A DNA stretch of 64,000 nt from CBDCYS01 sp965226245 (GCA_965226245.1 CBDDCL010000015.1:3534001-3598000); one strand, 5' to 3'. Shown: positions 16,878 through 25,384, numbered from the stretch's first letter. A program made the numbers and translations. Notes: a model not told the origin generated them from the letters alone.

Positions 16878-18272
16878 CTAGCCCGGATTCCACGCGAAAA
16901 ACTCCCGCACGAGCCTTCGCAGCAACCCCAGCGACCCCAACACCGCCACCAGATTCGGAAGCGCCATCAGTCCGTTCAGCGTGTCGGAAACATCCCAGAT
17001 GACCCGCAGGCTTCCCGTCGCGCCGATGAAAACGAAAGCGATCCAGAGCAGACGGTAAGGCAGCAGAGCCCGCGTACCAAACAGATAGGCGGCTCCGGTT
17101 TCCCCGTAGTAGGCCCAGCCAATCACGGTGGAAAACGCGAATAGAATGACTGCGACGCTGACGACATAGTGTCCCCAGTCTCCCGGCAGGCCGGCCGCGA
17201 AAGCGTCGGCCGCCAGCTCCGCGCCCGTCTCGCCGGTTTCCCAAACGCCGGTAGTCAGAACGACCAAGCCGGTGAGCATGCAAATCACAAGGGTGTCGGT
17301 GAATACCCCGAAAATACCGTAGCAGGCCTGCCTCGCCGGATGATCGGTCACGGCCGAGCTATGAACGATCGGAGCGCTGCCGAGTCCTGCTTCGTTGGAA
17401 AACATTCCGCGGGCGATACCGTAGCGAACCGCCGCCGCCACTCCCGCCCCGGCAAAACCGCCGATCGCGGCCTGACCTTGGAAGGCCGAACTCACAACGA
17501 GCCGCACAGCGTCCGCGATGCGGTCCCAGTGCAAGAGGAGGATCACAACGCATCCCAGCAAATAAAAGACGCACATCACCGGCACCAAGATCTGCGACAC
17601 CTCGACAATGCGCCGAAGTCCGCCCAGCACAACCAGGGCGGTCGCGGCGGCCAGGACGGCGCCCGTCACCATTGTCGGCACGCCGAAACTGCTCTGGGCC
17701 ACATCCGCGACCGAGTTCGCCTGCACCATGTTGCCGATTCCAAAGGAGGCGCACGCCGTCAGCAACGCGAAGATCGTCCCCAGCCAAGGCATCTTCAGGC
17801 CTTTTGACAGGATATACATCGCGCCGCCGCGCAGTGTTCCTTCGCTGTCCGGCTCGCGATAGTGCAGCGCGACGGCGATCTCGGAGAACTTCGTCGCCAT
17901 CCCCACAACGCCCGAGAAAAACATCCAAAACAGCGCTCCCGGCCCACCCAGCGAAATTGCCGTCGAGACGCCGGCTATGTTGCCGACGCCCACCGTCGAT
18001 GCCAGCGACGTGGCGAGTGCCTGAAAGGGCGTCACCGTGCCTTCTCCCGTAGTCTTCACGAACAGCTTGCCCAGCACTTCCCGAATCGCGAAGGCAAATC
18101 TGCGAAACTGCACCCACCCGGTCGCCACCGTGAGCACAAGCCCGGCCCCAATGAGCAGAGCCAGCATGGGAGGTCCCCAAACCAGGCTGTTGAGTTGTTG
18201 ATGAAAGGAGAGCAGAGTATCCAAAGCAGAGTATCCGGGGAGTCTCGATTTTGTGTCCGTAGATGGTAGCAT
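16878..18272 (-). CDS. Alanine/glycine:cation symporter (AGCS family)
   Basis: About 464 residues with some ten membrane helices. Family signatures: VWGPPMLALLIGAGLVLTV, GEGTVTPFQALATSLASTVG, VGNIAGVSTAISLGGPGALF with WMFFSGVVGMATKFSE, and GMFSNEAGLGSAPI. AGCS carriers take up alanine or glycine with Na+ or H+. ATG 18272 fits the family N-terminus; upstream in-frame ATGs exist but would overlap the divergent phosphodiesterase gene. Divergent promoters for both genes must lie in 18273-18327. Confidence 0.92.
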   Translation of the reverse strand: MLPSTDTKSRLPGYSALDTLLSFHQQLNSLVWGPPMLALLIGAGLVLTVATGWVQFRRFAFAIREVLGKLFVKTTGEGTVTPFQALATSLASTVGVGNIAGVSTAISLGGPGALFWMFFSGVVGMATKFSEIAVALHYREPDSEGTLRGGAMYILSKGLKMPWLGTIFALLTACASFGIGNMVQANSVADVAQSSFGVPTMVTGAVLAAATALVVLGGLRRIVEVSQILVPVMCVFYLLGCVVILLLHWDRIADAVRLVVSSAFQGQAAIGGFAGAGVAAAVRYGIARGMFSNEAGLGSAPIVHSSAVTDHPARQACYGIFGVFTDTLVICMLTGLVVLTTGVWETGETGAELAADAFAAGLPGDWGHYVVSVAVILFAFSTVIGWAYYGETGAAYLFGTRALLPYRLLWIAFVFIGATGSLRVIWDVSDTLNGLMALPNLVAVLGSLGLLRRLVREFFAWNPG

Positions 18273-18327
18273 TCTCGCGCCGGACCCTGCTCCGCCCGCA
18301 TAATGAGAAACTTCAACTTGCATCGCC

Positions 18328-18855
18328 ATGACTCGCATCGGCCTGATCTCCGACACCCACGGTTACCTCGACCCAAGCATCTTCGGGTACTTCGAAAAGT
18401 GCGACGAAATCTGGCATGCGGGCGATATTGGAACGATCGAACTCGCCGACACGCTGGCGGAGTTCAAGCCGCTCAAAGCCGTCTGCGGGAACGTGGACGG
18501 TGGCGCCCTGCGCCGCTGCTTCAAACTCCACCAGCGCTTCGAATGTGAAGGAATCCGGGTATGGATCACCCACATCGGCGGCTACCCGGGCAACTACGAC
18601 AAGCGCGTCAGGCAGGCGCTGGCGGACGACGCGCCCGACCTGTTCATCTGCGGGCACTCCCACATCCTCAAAGTTATGCGGGACGAGAAGAACGGCCTGG
18701 TCCACATCAACCCCGGAGCCGCCGGCCACCTCGGCTGGCACATCATGCGAACGGCCGTGCGCTTTTCGCTGGCGGGCGGGAAGATTCGCGACCTCGAAGC
18801 CATCGAGCTGGGCAAACGCGGCAGGCAGAACCAGCGAAGCATCCCGAACCCCTGA
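18328..18855 (+). CDS. YfcE/MJ0936-family metallophosphoesterase
   Basis: 175-residue calcineurin-like phosphodiesterase with the full set of metal ligands: GLISDTHGYLD (D-x-H), IWHAGDIG (GD), VCGNVDG (GN), WITHIGG, and LFICGHSHILKV (GHxH). HINPGAAG closes the fold. Small members of this family hydrolyse phosphodiesters in vitro; the physiological substrate is usually unknown. The length is typical. It is transcribed away from the AGCS gene and is followed by the 109-bp palindromic repeat. Confidence 0.9.
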   Translation: MTRIGLISDTHGYLDPSIFGYFEKCDEIWHAGDIGTIELADTLAEFKPLKAVCGNVDGGALRRCFKLHQRFECEGIRVWITHIGGYPGNYDKRVRQALADDAPDLFICGHSHILKVMRDEKNGLVHINPGAAGHLGWHIMRTAVRFSLAGGKIRDLEAIELGKRGRQNQRSIPNP

Positions 18856-18867
18856 CTGATGGCCGAG

Positions 18868-18976
18868 ACAGAGCCGCGCCCGCAAGGGTGCGGTCGAGGG
18901 TAGTTAGTGCGTCGAGACCGCCATCGGAAATCGGTCACTGCCAGAGGGGACCGCACCCTTGCGGGCGCGGCTCTGT
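18868..18976 (+). repeat. 109-bp palindromic dispersed repeat, copy 1
   Basis: Begins ACAGAGCCGCGCCCGCAAGG and ends with its reverse complement, so the outer about 27 bp can form a long stem. The inner part differs between copies. The other copy, also 109 bp, is at 40235-40343. It lies 13 bp after the phosphodiesterase stop. Confidence 0.85.
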
Positions 18977-19018
18977 TCACAGTTTCGCCCGCCGCCGAAC
19001 CCGCAAGCCGGGCATCGG

Positions 19019-19064
19019 TATAATGATCCCAAAGGACCAAATCTCTATCTGAATAGTAGAGATT
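19019..19064 (+). promoter_or_regulatory. Putative promoter -10 and palindromic operator of the sulfite/nitrite reductase gene
   Basis: TATAAT at 19019-19024 is a consensus -10. Sixteen bases further on, AATCTCTA (19040-19047) and TAGAGATT (19057-19064) are perfect inverted arms. A second, inner palindrome CTAT-CTGA-ATAG spans 19045-19056. A dyad just downstream of the start point is where a repressor (for instance of the Rrf2 type common in sulfur control) would bind; which regulator binds is unknown. Confidence 0.5.
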
Positions 19065-19093
19065 GTTTCCGCCGTCCTTTCTAGGAGGAGGTC

Positions 19094-21229
19094 ATGGCTA
19101 CCATCGCAACCGGAGTTGGCAGCGGCCGCTGGACCCATCTGCCGCCCGCCATCAAGGAAGAGATCGACGTCTACGAAACCGAGCTTCAGCGCGTGCAATC
19201 AGGCAAGATGCCCGAGAAAGTCTTCCTCGAGTTTCGCCTGCGCCACGGTGTCTACGGCCAGCGGCAAGAAGGCGTACAGATGATTCGTATCAAAATTCCG
19301 CTGGGCCTGCTCGACCGCGAAAAGATGATTCGCCTGGCGGACTTGTCGGAAGAATATGCCGACGGCGTGAGCCACATCACCACCCGCCAGGACATCCAGT
19401 ACCACTACGTCGACATCAACGACACGCCGAACCTGATGCGCCGCCTGGCCGAGGTCGGAATCACGACCAAAGAAGCCTGCGGCAATGTCGTCCGCAACGT
19501 GACTTGCTGCCCGCAGTCGGGTGTCTGCCGCGACGAAGTCTTCGACGTAACTCCCTACGCCAAGGCGATGGCCTATTTCATGCTGCGCCACCCCGACGCG
19601 CAGAATTTCGGCCGTAAGTTCAAAATCGCCTACTCGGGTTGCGAGCAGCACCCTTGCGGCTTGGCCATAATGCACGACATCGGCGCGATCGCCAAGACGA
19701 AGCAGATCGGCGCTGAAGAAGTACGCGGCTTCAAAGTCTATCTCGGTGGAGGTCTGGGGGCGCTGCCTTACCAGGCCAAGCTTTACAGCGAGTTCGTGCC
19801 CGTCGGCGAGATGCTGCCGCTGGCGCAGTCGATCGCGCGCGTTTTCGCGCGGCTTGGGGAAAAGTCGAATCGAGCCAAGGCCCGCATGAAGTTCCTGGTG
19901 GCCAAGCTGGGCATGGAAGAGTTCATGCGGCTGCTGGCTGCCGAGCGCGAAAAGCTTCCCGCGGATGAACGCTGGACCAAGGAATTCGAGGACGCACGGG
20001 AGACTTACGCCGACGAGCCCTTGAAACCAGCTTCCGAACTCGTCGTGCCCGAGAATGCTGATCCGCAACTGCTGCGCTGGCTGGAAATCAACGCCAGGCC
20101 CCAGCAGCAAGAAGGCTATTCCATGGTCGAGGTGTTCTTGCCGCTGGGCGACATCTCAGGCGACCAGTTGCGCGGGTTGGCGAACCTCTGCCACCAGCAT
20201 GTGAAGGACACGGTCCGTACGACAGTCGATCAGAACCTTCTCGTTCGCTGGGTTTCGAATGCTGATTTGCCCGCTTTCTACCAAGGACTCAAGGCGCTTG
20301 ATCTCGCCACCGTCGGCGCGGGGCGGCTGGCCGACGTGACGGCCTGCCCCGGTACCGACTCCTGCAAGCTGGGCATCACCTCATCCCGCGGCTTGGCGGC
20401 GGTTCTGCACGAGAAGTTCAACAACGGCATGTCCGACATTGCGGGCCGCGATGATCTGAAGATCAAAATCAGCGGCTGCTTTAACTCTTGCGGACAGCAC
20501 CATATCGCCGACATCGGCTTCTTCGGTTCCGTGCAGCGAAAGGGCAACAAGATCGCCCCCGTGGTGCAAGTGTTTCTTGGTGGCGCCACGAAGGGGAATG
20601 CGTCGTCTTACGGGCTGGCTGTTGGCAAGGTGCCGTCGAAGAACGCCCCGGCGGCGGTGCGAAAACTAACTGAATTTTACAGCGCTGAAAAACAAGGGGA
20701 AGAGACTTTCAGTGATGTCGTCAGCCGCGTAGGCAAAGCCCGCTTGAAAGACGAGTTGAAGGAGCTGGCCGTTCTTCCAGCCTACGAGGAAGACCCCGGC
20801 TACTACTCCGATTGCCGGCAGCCTTGGGAGTACACCAAGAACGTCGGCGTCGGCGAGTGCGCGGGCGCGGTGGTGGACCAGGCCGAGTTCATGCTGGAGG
20901 ACGCCGACCGCCTGAACTTCGAGGCCACGCTGGCACTCGATGACCGCAACCACGAGGAGGCCGCGAGACTGTCTCTCGAGGCCACCATGAAAGCGGCCGA
21001 CGGCATCCTGTTCACGCGCGGGCTTTTACTTTCCGACAAATACGACACCGTGAAGGAATTCCGCACCCACTTTTACGGCACGGGCAACTTCTGGAAGCCC
21101 TTCGCGGAGAATTTTTTCCGGACCGTTGAAGAAGGTTTGGACGGCCTGACTCCTGAGCGCGCGCGGCAGCGGGTTGAGGAAGCGACGCTGTTCATCGAGC
21201 AGTCACAGTCGGTGTACAGCACGGCGTAA
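19094..21229 (+). CDS. Siroheme-containing sulfite/nitrite reductase with C-terminal extension
   Basis: 711 residues; the strong SD AGGAGGAGG upstream of ATG 19094 fixes the start. The first 550 residues are a ferredoxin-type assimilatory reductase: SHITTRQDIQYHYV, NVVRNVTCCPQSGVC, KFKIAYSGCEQHPC, and the 4Fe-4S/siroheme cysteines in ACPGTDSCKLG (C-x5-C) and SGCFNSCGQHH (C-x3-C). It reduces sulfite to sulfide or nitrite to ammonia by six electrons. The last 150 residues (from about YEEDPGYYSDC) form a helical extension with SLEATMKAADGILF and FYGTGNFWKPFAENFF, not part of standard CysI. A palindrome upstream suggests regulation. Confidence 0.92.
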   Translation: MATIATGVGSGRWTHLPPAIKEEIDVYETELQRVQSGKMPEKVFLEFRLRHGVYGQRQEGVQMIRIKIPLGLLDREKMIRLADLSEEYADGVSHITTRQDIQYHYVDINDTPNLMRRLAEVGITTKEACGNVVRNVTCCPQSGVCRDEVFDVTPYAKAMAYFMLRHPDAQNFGRKFKIAYSGCEQHPCGLAIMHDIGAIAKTKQIGAEEVRGFKVYLGGGLGALPYQAKLYSEFVPVGEMLPLAQSIARVFARLGEKSNRAKARMKFLVAKLGMEEFMRLLAAEREKLPADERWTKEFEDARETYADEPLKPASELVVPENADPQLLRWLEINARPQQQEGYSMVEVFLPLGDISGDQLRGLANLCHQHVKDTVRTTVDQNLLVRWVSNADLPAFYQGLKALDLATVGAGRLADVTACPGTDSCKLGITSSRGLAAVLHEKFNNGMSDIAGRDDLKIKISGCFNSCGQHHIADIGFFGSVQRKGNKIAPVVQVFLGGATKGNASSYGLAVGKVPSKNAPAAVRKLTEFYSAEKQGEETFSDVVSRVGKARLKDELKELAVLPAYEEDPGYYSDCRQPWEYTKNVGVGECAGAVVDQAEFMLEDADRLNFEATLALDDRNHEEAARLSLEATMKAADGILFTRGLLLSDKYDTVKEFRTHFYGTGNFWKPFAENFFRTVEEGLDGLTPERARQRVEEATLFIEQSQSVYSTA

Positions 21230-21269
21230 GCCCCAATACTGTCCACTTAGAGCCTTTCAGTCGCGGATA

Positions 21270-21490
21270 GAGCTTTGAGCCGCGAAGCGGCGCTGGGATC
21301 GTAGCCCAGGGTGGAGCGAAGCGGAACCCCGGGTGGGAAACCCGCAGGACCAAATCGTCGCTGATCATGGCGGAAAATTTCAAACGGCCGGACAGAGGCG
21401 CGGACGGAAGTCCGCGCTCTTCATCGCGATCCCGTCTCCATCCCGTTCACCCCTGCGGACCCCCTTTGGTTGCGGCTCGTCCGCGTTAGG
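21270..21490 (+). repeat. REP-like intergenic sequences (two unrelated pieces)
   Basis: In the 314-bp gap 21230-21543, the first piece reads GAGCCGCGAAGCGGCGCTGG then GCCCAGGGTGGAGCGAAGCG GAAC, a GC-rich inverted-repeat sequence of a kind scattered in many genomes. The second (21457-21490) ends with GGTTGCGGCTCGTCCGCGTT, the right edge of repeat family A. No gene is seen in this gap. Confidence 0.5.
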
Positions 21491-21543
21491 TGAACGGCGC
21501 TAACCGGCCCCTCGCCCGCCAATTCTTCCCGAAAACACGAACA

Positions 21544-22125
21544 ATGGATCTGCAACGAATCAACGTGAAGCTTCTAGCCGGCGCGCCACCCGATTTCAGC
21601 ATCGACTCCTTCCTGGCGATCTTTGGGCGCTGGCGGAACGACGCCGAGAATCCAGCCGGCTGGTTTGATCTGGCTGACTACGCTCACATGCCCAAGGGCG
21701 CCGGAGTGGTTCTGGTCGGCAAGCAGGGGAATTTCTCGATCGACTTGGGCGATCCCGGCCCGGGACTGCTCTATTGCGGCAAACAGGACTACTCAGGCCC
21801 TGTGGAGCAACGAATCACCGAAACTTTCGAGCGTTGCCTCGCGCTCGTCAAACCCCTGCTGGCCGAGCCGGAATATCCAGCCGAGTTAAGAATCCAGCCT
21901 GGATCGTGGGAGCTGGCGATCAACGACCGTCTCGACGCTCCCAACACCAGCGCCACCGACGAAAACCTCCGTCCCGGAATCTCAGCCGCGCTCGACACCG
22001 TATTCGGTCCCGGCGCCTACTCAATCGAGCGAGAGCCCGACCCGCAAAAGCGCTACGGATTCTCCATCCGCACCAGCCAGATAACAGCGATTGACGATCT
22101 CTTCCGTATCTTACTCAACTATTGA
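21544..22125 (+). CDS. Conserved-looking protein of unknown function (193 aa)
   Basis: ATG 21544 (MDLQRINVKLLAGAPPD) gives a soluble alpha/beta protein with no signal peptide or membrane helix. Notable stretches are FLAIFGRWRNDAENPAGWFD, DYAHMPKGAGVVLVGKQGNF and YGFSIRTSQITAIDDLFRIL. I do not recognise a family. Codon use and reading-frame quality look real. An in-frame ATG at 21490 lies in the repeat and is less likely. It precedes the STAND NTPase pair on the same strand but is separated by about 330 bp containing an IS end. Confidence 0.6.
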   Translation: MDLQRINVKLLAGAPPDFSIDSFLAIFGRWRNDAENPAGWFDLADYAHMPKGAGVVLVGKQGNFSIDLGDPGPGLLYCGKQDYSGPVEQRITETFERCLALVKPLLAEPEYPAELRIQPGSWELAINDRLDAPNTSATDENLRPGISAALDTVFGPGAYSIEREPDPQKRYGFSIRTSQITAIDDLFRILLNY

Positions 22126-22328
22126 TGTTCGCGAAATACAGTGTAGGGGCGCAGCGTGCTGCGCCCGCTCCAGCTATATTCGATTCAGCAATTCGTCTAA
22201 AAACGCAGGTCCAGCGCACTGGGGCACGGCACCGTGAAGCTCATCGGCCGGCGCAGGGACTTGGGGGAAGCTACGCCGCAGCGACAAGCAATCCTGCTTG
22301 TCCTAGCCGCCGCAGGCGGCTCGGCCTC

Positions 22329-22380
22329 GGGGACATTTCTATCGCCCTACCGCCGGGGACATTTCTATCGCCTCTTGACA
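22329..22380 (+). mobile_element. Solo right end of the ISNCY-like element
   Basis: 52 bp identical to the right terminus of the complete element at 61442-63054: two GGGGACATTTCTATCGCC units followed by TCTTGACA. No transposase or left end remains nearby, so this is a relic. The surrounding gap 22126-22451 otherwise holds only palindromic GC-rich repeats. Confidence 0.8.
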
Positions 22381-22451
22381 CCCTCTCGCCTTCCCCTTCC
22401 CGCAAATCGTCCCTGCTGCTATACTTGCCCCCGAGTTCCCTGGACCTCGCC

Positions 22452-22736
22452 GTGAATTTCGAATCTTATTTCCTCATCGGGCTCGGCATTCTGCTGGCGA
22501 TTGCCGGCATCGCCGCCCCCCGTCGCGTGACGAAACTCAAAATACGCAATTTCCAGGGAAACCTGAACACCGGCGACGTTCCCGGTGAAATGCACCAAAC
22601 TTACACCTCCACCGCGCCCGCGCCCCGCGCAGAGCAAACCCGCATCGGCTGGCGTGAAGTCATTGGCTGGATAATCGCCCTGCTGGGCGTCGCTCTCGCC
22701 GGCTGGAACATCTACCTCGCGTTTTTCAGGAATTGA
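22452..22736 (+). CDS. Small two-helix membrane protein, partner of the STAND NTPase
   Basis: GTG 22452 gives 94 residues: an N-terminal helix (YFLIGLGILLAIAGIA), a basic/polar middle (RRVTKLKIRNFQGNLNTGDV), and a C-terminal helix (VIGWIIALLGVALAGWNIYL). The stop lies 2 bp before ATG 22739 of the NTPase gene, so the two are surely co-translated. The middle segment QGNLNTGDVPGEMHQ resembles the NTPase N-terminus AGNVCLGDVSGTLIQ, suggesting a shared recognition motif. No family is recognised. A membrane-acting effector or anchor role is an inference from the operon. Confidence 0.6.
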   Translation: MNFESYFLIGLGILLAIAGIAAPRRVTKLKIRNFQGNLNTGDVPGEMHQTYTSTAPAPRAEQTRIGWREVIGWIIALLGVALAGWNIYLAFFRN

Positions 22737-22738
22737 TC

Positions 22739-25384
22739 ATGTTCGGCCTGCTCCCGAAACGCCCCGGCCTCGATGCCGGCACTGTCGCGGGCAACGTCTG
22801 CCTCGGTGATGTTTCGGGAACCCTCATCCAGAATTTCAACCAGGGGACTCCGCCCGCTGAGCCCTCCCTGCCGTGGCGCGACTTGCCCGCCCAGCCCGAT
22901 GTTTTCCGGCTGCTCTCGTGGCGGACTCGCCTGGTGCGTCGTCTAATCGGCCGTGACGCCGAGCGCGCCGAGCTGCTCGGCTGGGCTCGGCAAGCCTCCA
23001 ACCAACCAGCCGTGCGGTTGCTCACCGGCCCAGGCGGCTCGGGTAAGAGCCGCCTCGCCGCCGAAGTCGCCGATGCCTTGCGTGCCGAGGGCTGGACGGC
23101 AGGGTTCGCGCGCCTCGACCAACCCTCGATTCTGCCGCTTGCAAAAGCCGGACTCTTCTTGGTAGTGGACTATCCGGAGGAAAGACCGGCCGAGACGCTC
23201 GCCCTATTGCGCTCGCTGGCCGCGCTGGAAACCCCTCCCGCCCCGACTCGATTGCTTTTGCTGAGCCGGCGATCGTTCGACTGGTGGCAAGACACCATCG
23301 ATGAAGCCCACGCCGCTGGTATTTGCGACTCGCAGGCGGTGGGCGTCGCCAACCTCGACGAGGAAGGGACCGTTTCGCTTTTCCGGGAAGCCGTGCAGGC
23401 GCTCTCCTCCCACCTTGGCAGGGAGCCGGGGGAAGCCGGCGACCGCGCCGTTCGCTCCTGGTGGGCAGGTGACCCCGCGCGTCACGGCCTGCCATTGTTT
23501 GCCACCGCGGCGGCGATTCATGGTGTGCTCGAGCCTGGCCGCAAACTCGGCGTCGAAGGGGGCGAAGTGATCCAGGCTCTCGCCCGCCGCGAAATCGGCC
23601 GCATCAACAACGAGGGAAAGTCCGCCGGGCTGGGCCGGCAGTCAGCAGGCCGGCTGGCCGCACTCGCCGTCGTGCGTGGGCAGCTTGACGCCGCCATGAT
23701 CCGTCGGCTGGCGGAACCGAAGCTCGAACTGGGCCTGCCCCCGGCGGACCGCGCGGGCGACGCTGTAACTCGGCTGTCTTACTGGGAGGACGGCGCTTTC
23801 CCCGCACCCGCTCCCGATATCGTGGCCGCGGCCTTCTCCCTCGAAGTTTTCGCCAAACGAGCCGACTTGGTTCCAGAGTGGCTCTGGGCCGTCCTCGAGG
23901 ACAACCCACACAGCTGGGTGGATCGTGTAAACCGCGTCGGGTACGACATCAGCGTGGTTCATGAGCCCGCTGAGCAGCGCATGTCTGGTTGGCTGGCCGA
24001 GATGGTCAACCGGAACCCCGAGCGAGCAGAGACACTTGCGTTCGTTGTCGATAACTTCTCACCGCCTACGACATTGCAGTTAGCGGTCAACGTGAGTCGA
24101 GCGTTACTTGCGGCAGGCGAGCTTGACGACACGGAGCGGACTAGGACTCTTAACGGTCTGTCCATCCATCTGAGCAATGCGGGGGATGGCGCGGGGGCGC
24201 TGGAGGCGATCCGCGAGGCGGTCGAGATCCACCGCCGGCTGGCGGCGCAAAACCCGGCGTGGTACGAGCCCGCCCTGGCACTGATCCTCAACAATCTGTC
24301 CAACCATCTGAGCGAGGCGGGGGATGGCGCGGGGGCGCTGGCAGCGATCCGCGAGTCGGTCGAGATCCGGCGGCGGCTACTGGCGCAAAACCCGGCGCGC
24401 TACGAGCCCGACCTGGCGCTGAGCCTCAACAGTCTGTCCAACCATCTGAGCGAAACGGGGGATGGCGCGGGGGCGCTGGCGGCGATCCGCGAGTCGGTCG
24501 AGATCTACCGCCGACTGGCGGCGCAAAACCCGGCGCGCTACGAGCCCGACCTGGCGATGAGCCTCAACAATCTGTCCCTGCGTCTGAGCGAAGCGGGAGA
24601 TGGCGCGGGGGCACTGGCGGCGATCCGCGAGGCGGTCGAGATCCGGCGGCGGCTGGCGGCGCAAAACCCGGCGCGGTACGAGCCCGACCTGGCGCTGAGC
24701 CTCAACAATCTGTCCGTCCATCTGAGCAACGCGGGAGAGGGCGCGGGGGCGCTGGCGGCGATCCGCCAGGCGGTCGAGATCCGGCGTCGGCTGGCGGCGC
24801 AAAACCCGGCGCGGTACGAGCCCTACCTGGCGATGAGCCTCAACAATCTGTCGGCTTATCTGAGCGATGCGGGGGATGGGGCGGGGGCGTTGGTGGCGAG
24901 CCGCGAGGCGGTCGAGACCCACAGGCGGCTGGCGGCGCAAACCCCGGCGCGCTACGAGCCCGACTTGGCGGGGAGCCTCAACAATCTGTCCCTTCGTCTG
25001 AACGATGCGGGGGATGCCGCGGGAGAGCTGGCGGCGAGCCGCGAGGCGGTCGAGATCTACCGCCGGCTGGCGGCGCAAAACCCGGCGCGGTACGAGCCCG
25101 ACCTGGCGCTGAGCCTCAACAATCTGTCCAATAGTCTGAGCAATGCGGGGGAGGGCGCGGGGGCGCTGGCGGCGATCCGCGAGGTGGTCGAGATCCGCCG
25201 CCGGCTGGCGGCCCAGATCCCCGCGCGTTTCCGGCCTTTGCTGGCTAAGAGTCTGACAATCCTCGGCATCTTGCTTCGCAAATCCGGCGACACCGAACAA
25301 GCCGACGCCGCCGAGCGCGAAGCCCGCCAGCTCACCACGCAACCGAACGAGCCCGACGAACCGGCTGCCCCTCAGAGTCAATAA
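22739..25384 (+). CDS. STAND-type P-loop NTPase with eight tandem TPR units
   Basis: 881 residues. Residues 15-35 carry the AGNVCLGDVSGTLIQN motif. A GRDAERAELL box (about 71-80) precedes the Walker A LLTGPGGSGKSRLA (about 97-104) and Walker B AGLFLVVDYPEE (about 139-146); LLLLSRRS follows like a sensor arginine region. This is the layout of NACHT/NB-ARC-like signalling NTPases. After a helical region, residues about 471-838 are eight 46-residue TPR units (consensus LNNLSxxLSxAGDGAGALAA then IREAVEIRRRLAAQNPARYE) with a weaker ninth cap. Such proteins act as ligand-sensing switches, many in phage defence or programmed cell death. Here the effector is not obvious; the small membrane protein upstream is the candidate. 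Confidence 0.83.
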   Translation: MFGLLPKRPGLDAGTVAGNVCLGDVSGTLIQNFNQGTPPAEPSLPWRDLPAQPDVFRLLSWRTRLVRRLIGRDAERAELLGWARQASNQPAVRLLTGPGGSGKSRLAAEVADALRAEGWTAGFARLDQPSILPLAKAGLFLVVDYPEERPAETLALLRSLAALETPPAPTRLLLLSRRSFDWWQDTIDEAHAAGICDSQAVGVANLDEEGTVSLFREAVQALSSHLGREPGEAGDRAVRSWWAGDPARHGLPLFATAAAIHGVLEPGRKLGVEGGEVIQALARREIGRINNEGKSAGLGRQSAGRLAALAVVRGQLDAAMIRRLAEPKLELGLPPADRAGDAVTRLSYWEDGAFPAPAPDIVAAAFSLEVFAKRADLVPEWLWAVLEDNPHSWVDRVNRVGYDISVVHEPAEQRMSGWLAEMVNRNPERAETLAFVVDNFSPPTTLQLAVNVSRALLAAGELDDTERTRTLNGLSIHLSNAGDGAGALEAIREAVEIHRRLAAQNPAWYEPALALILNNLSNHLSEAGDGAGALAAIRESVEIRRRLLAQNPARYEPDLALSLNSLSNHLSETGDGAGALAAIRESVEIYRRLAAQNPARYEPDLAMSLNNLSLRLSEAGDGAGALAAIREAVEIRRRLAAQNPARYEPDLALSLNNLSVHLSNAGEGAGALAAIRQAVEIRRRLAAQNPARYEPYLAMSLNNLSAYLSDAGDGAGALVASREAVETHRRLAAQTPARYEPDLAGSLNNLSLRLNDAGDAAGELAASREAVEIYRRLAAQNPARYEPDLALSLNNLSNSLSNAGEGAGALAAIREVVEIRRRLAAQIPARFRPLLAKSLTILGILLRKSGDTEQADAAEREARQLTTQPNEPDEPAAPQSQ
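24149..25252 (+). repeat. Eight in-frame 138-bp tandem repeats encoding TPR units
   Basis: Eight units of exactly 138 bp (46 codons) run without spacer and share most bases, including long identical runs such as GGCGGCGCAAAACCCGGCGC. Near-identity at the DNA level points to recent expansion or homogenisation by unequal crossing-over. Confidence 0.9.

Noticed and set aside
24149..25252. Regular repeats that could suggest a CRISPR array.
   Set aside because: The 138-bp units have no spacers and read as in-frame TPR codons of the STAND protein.
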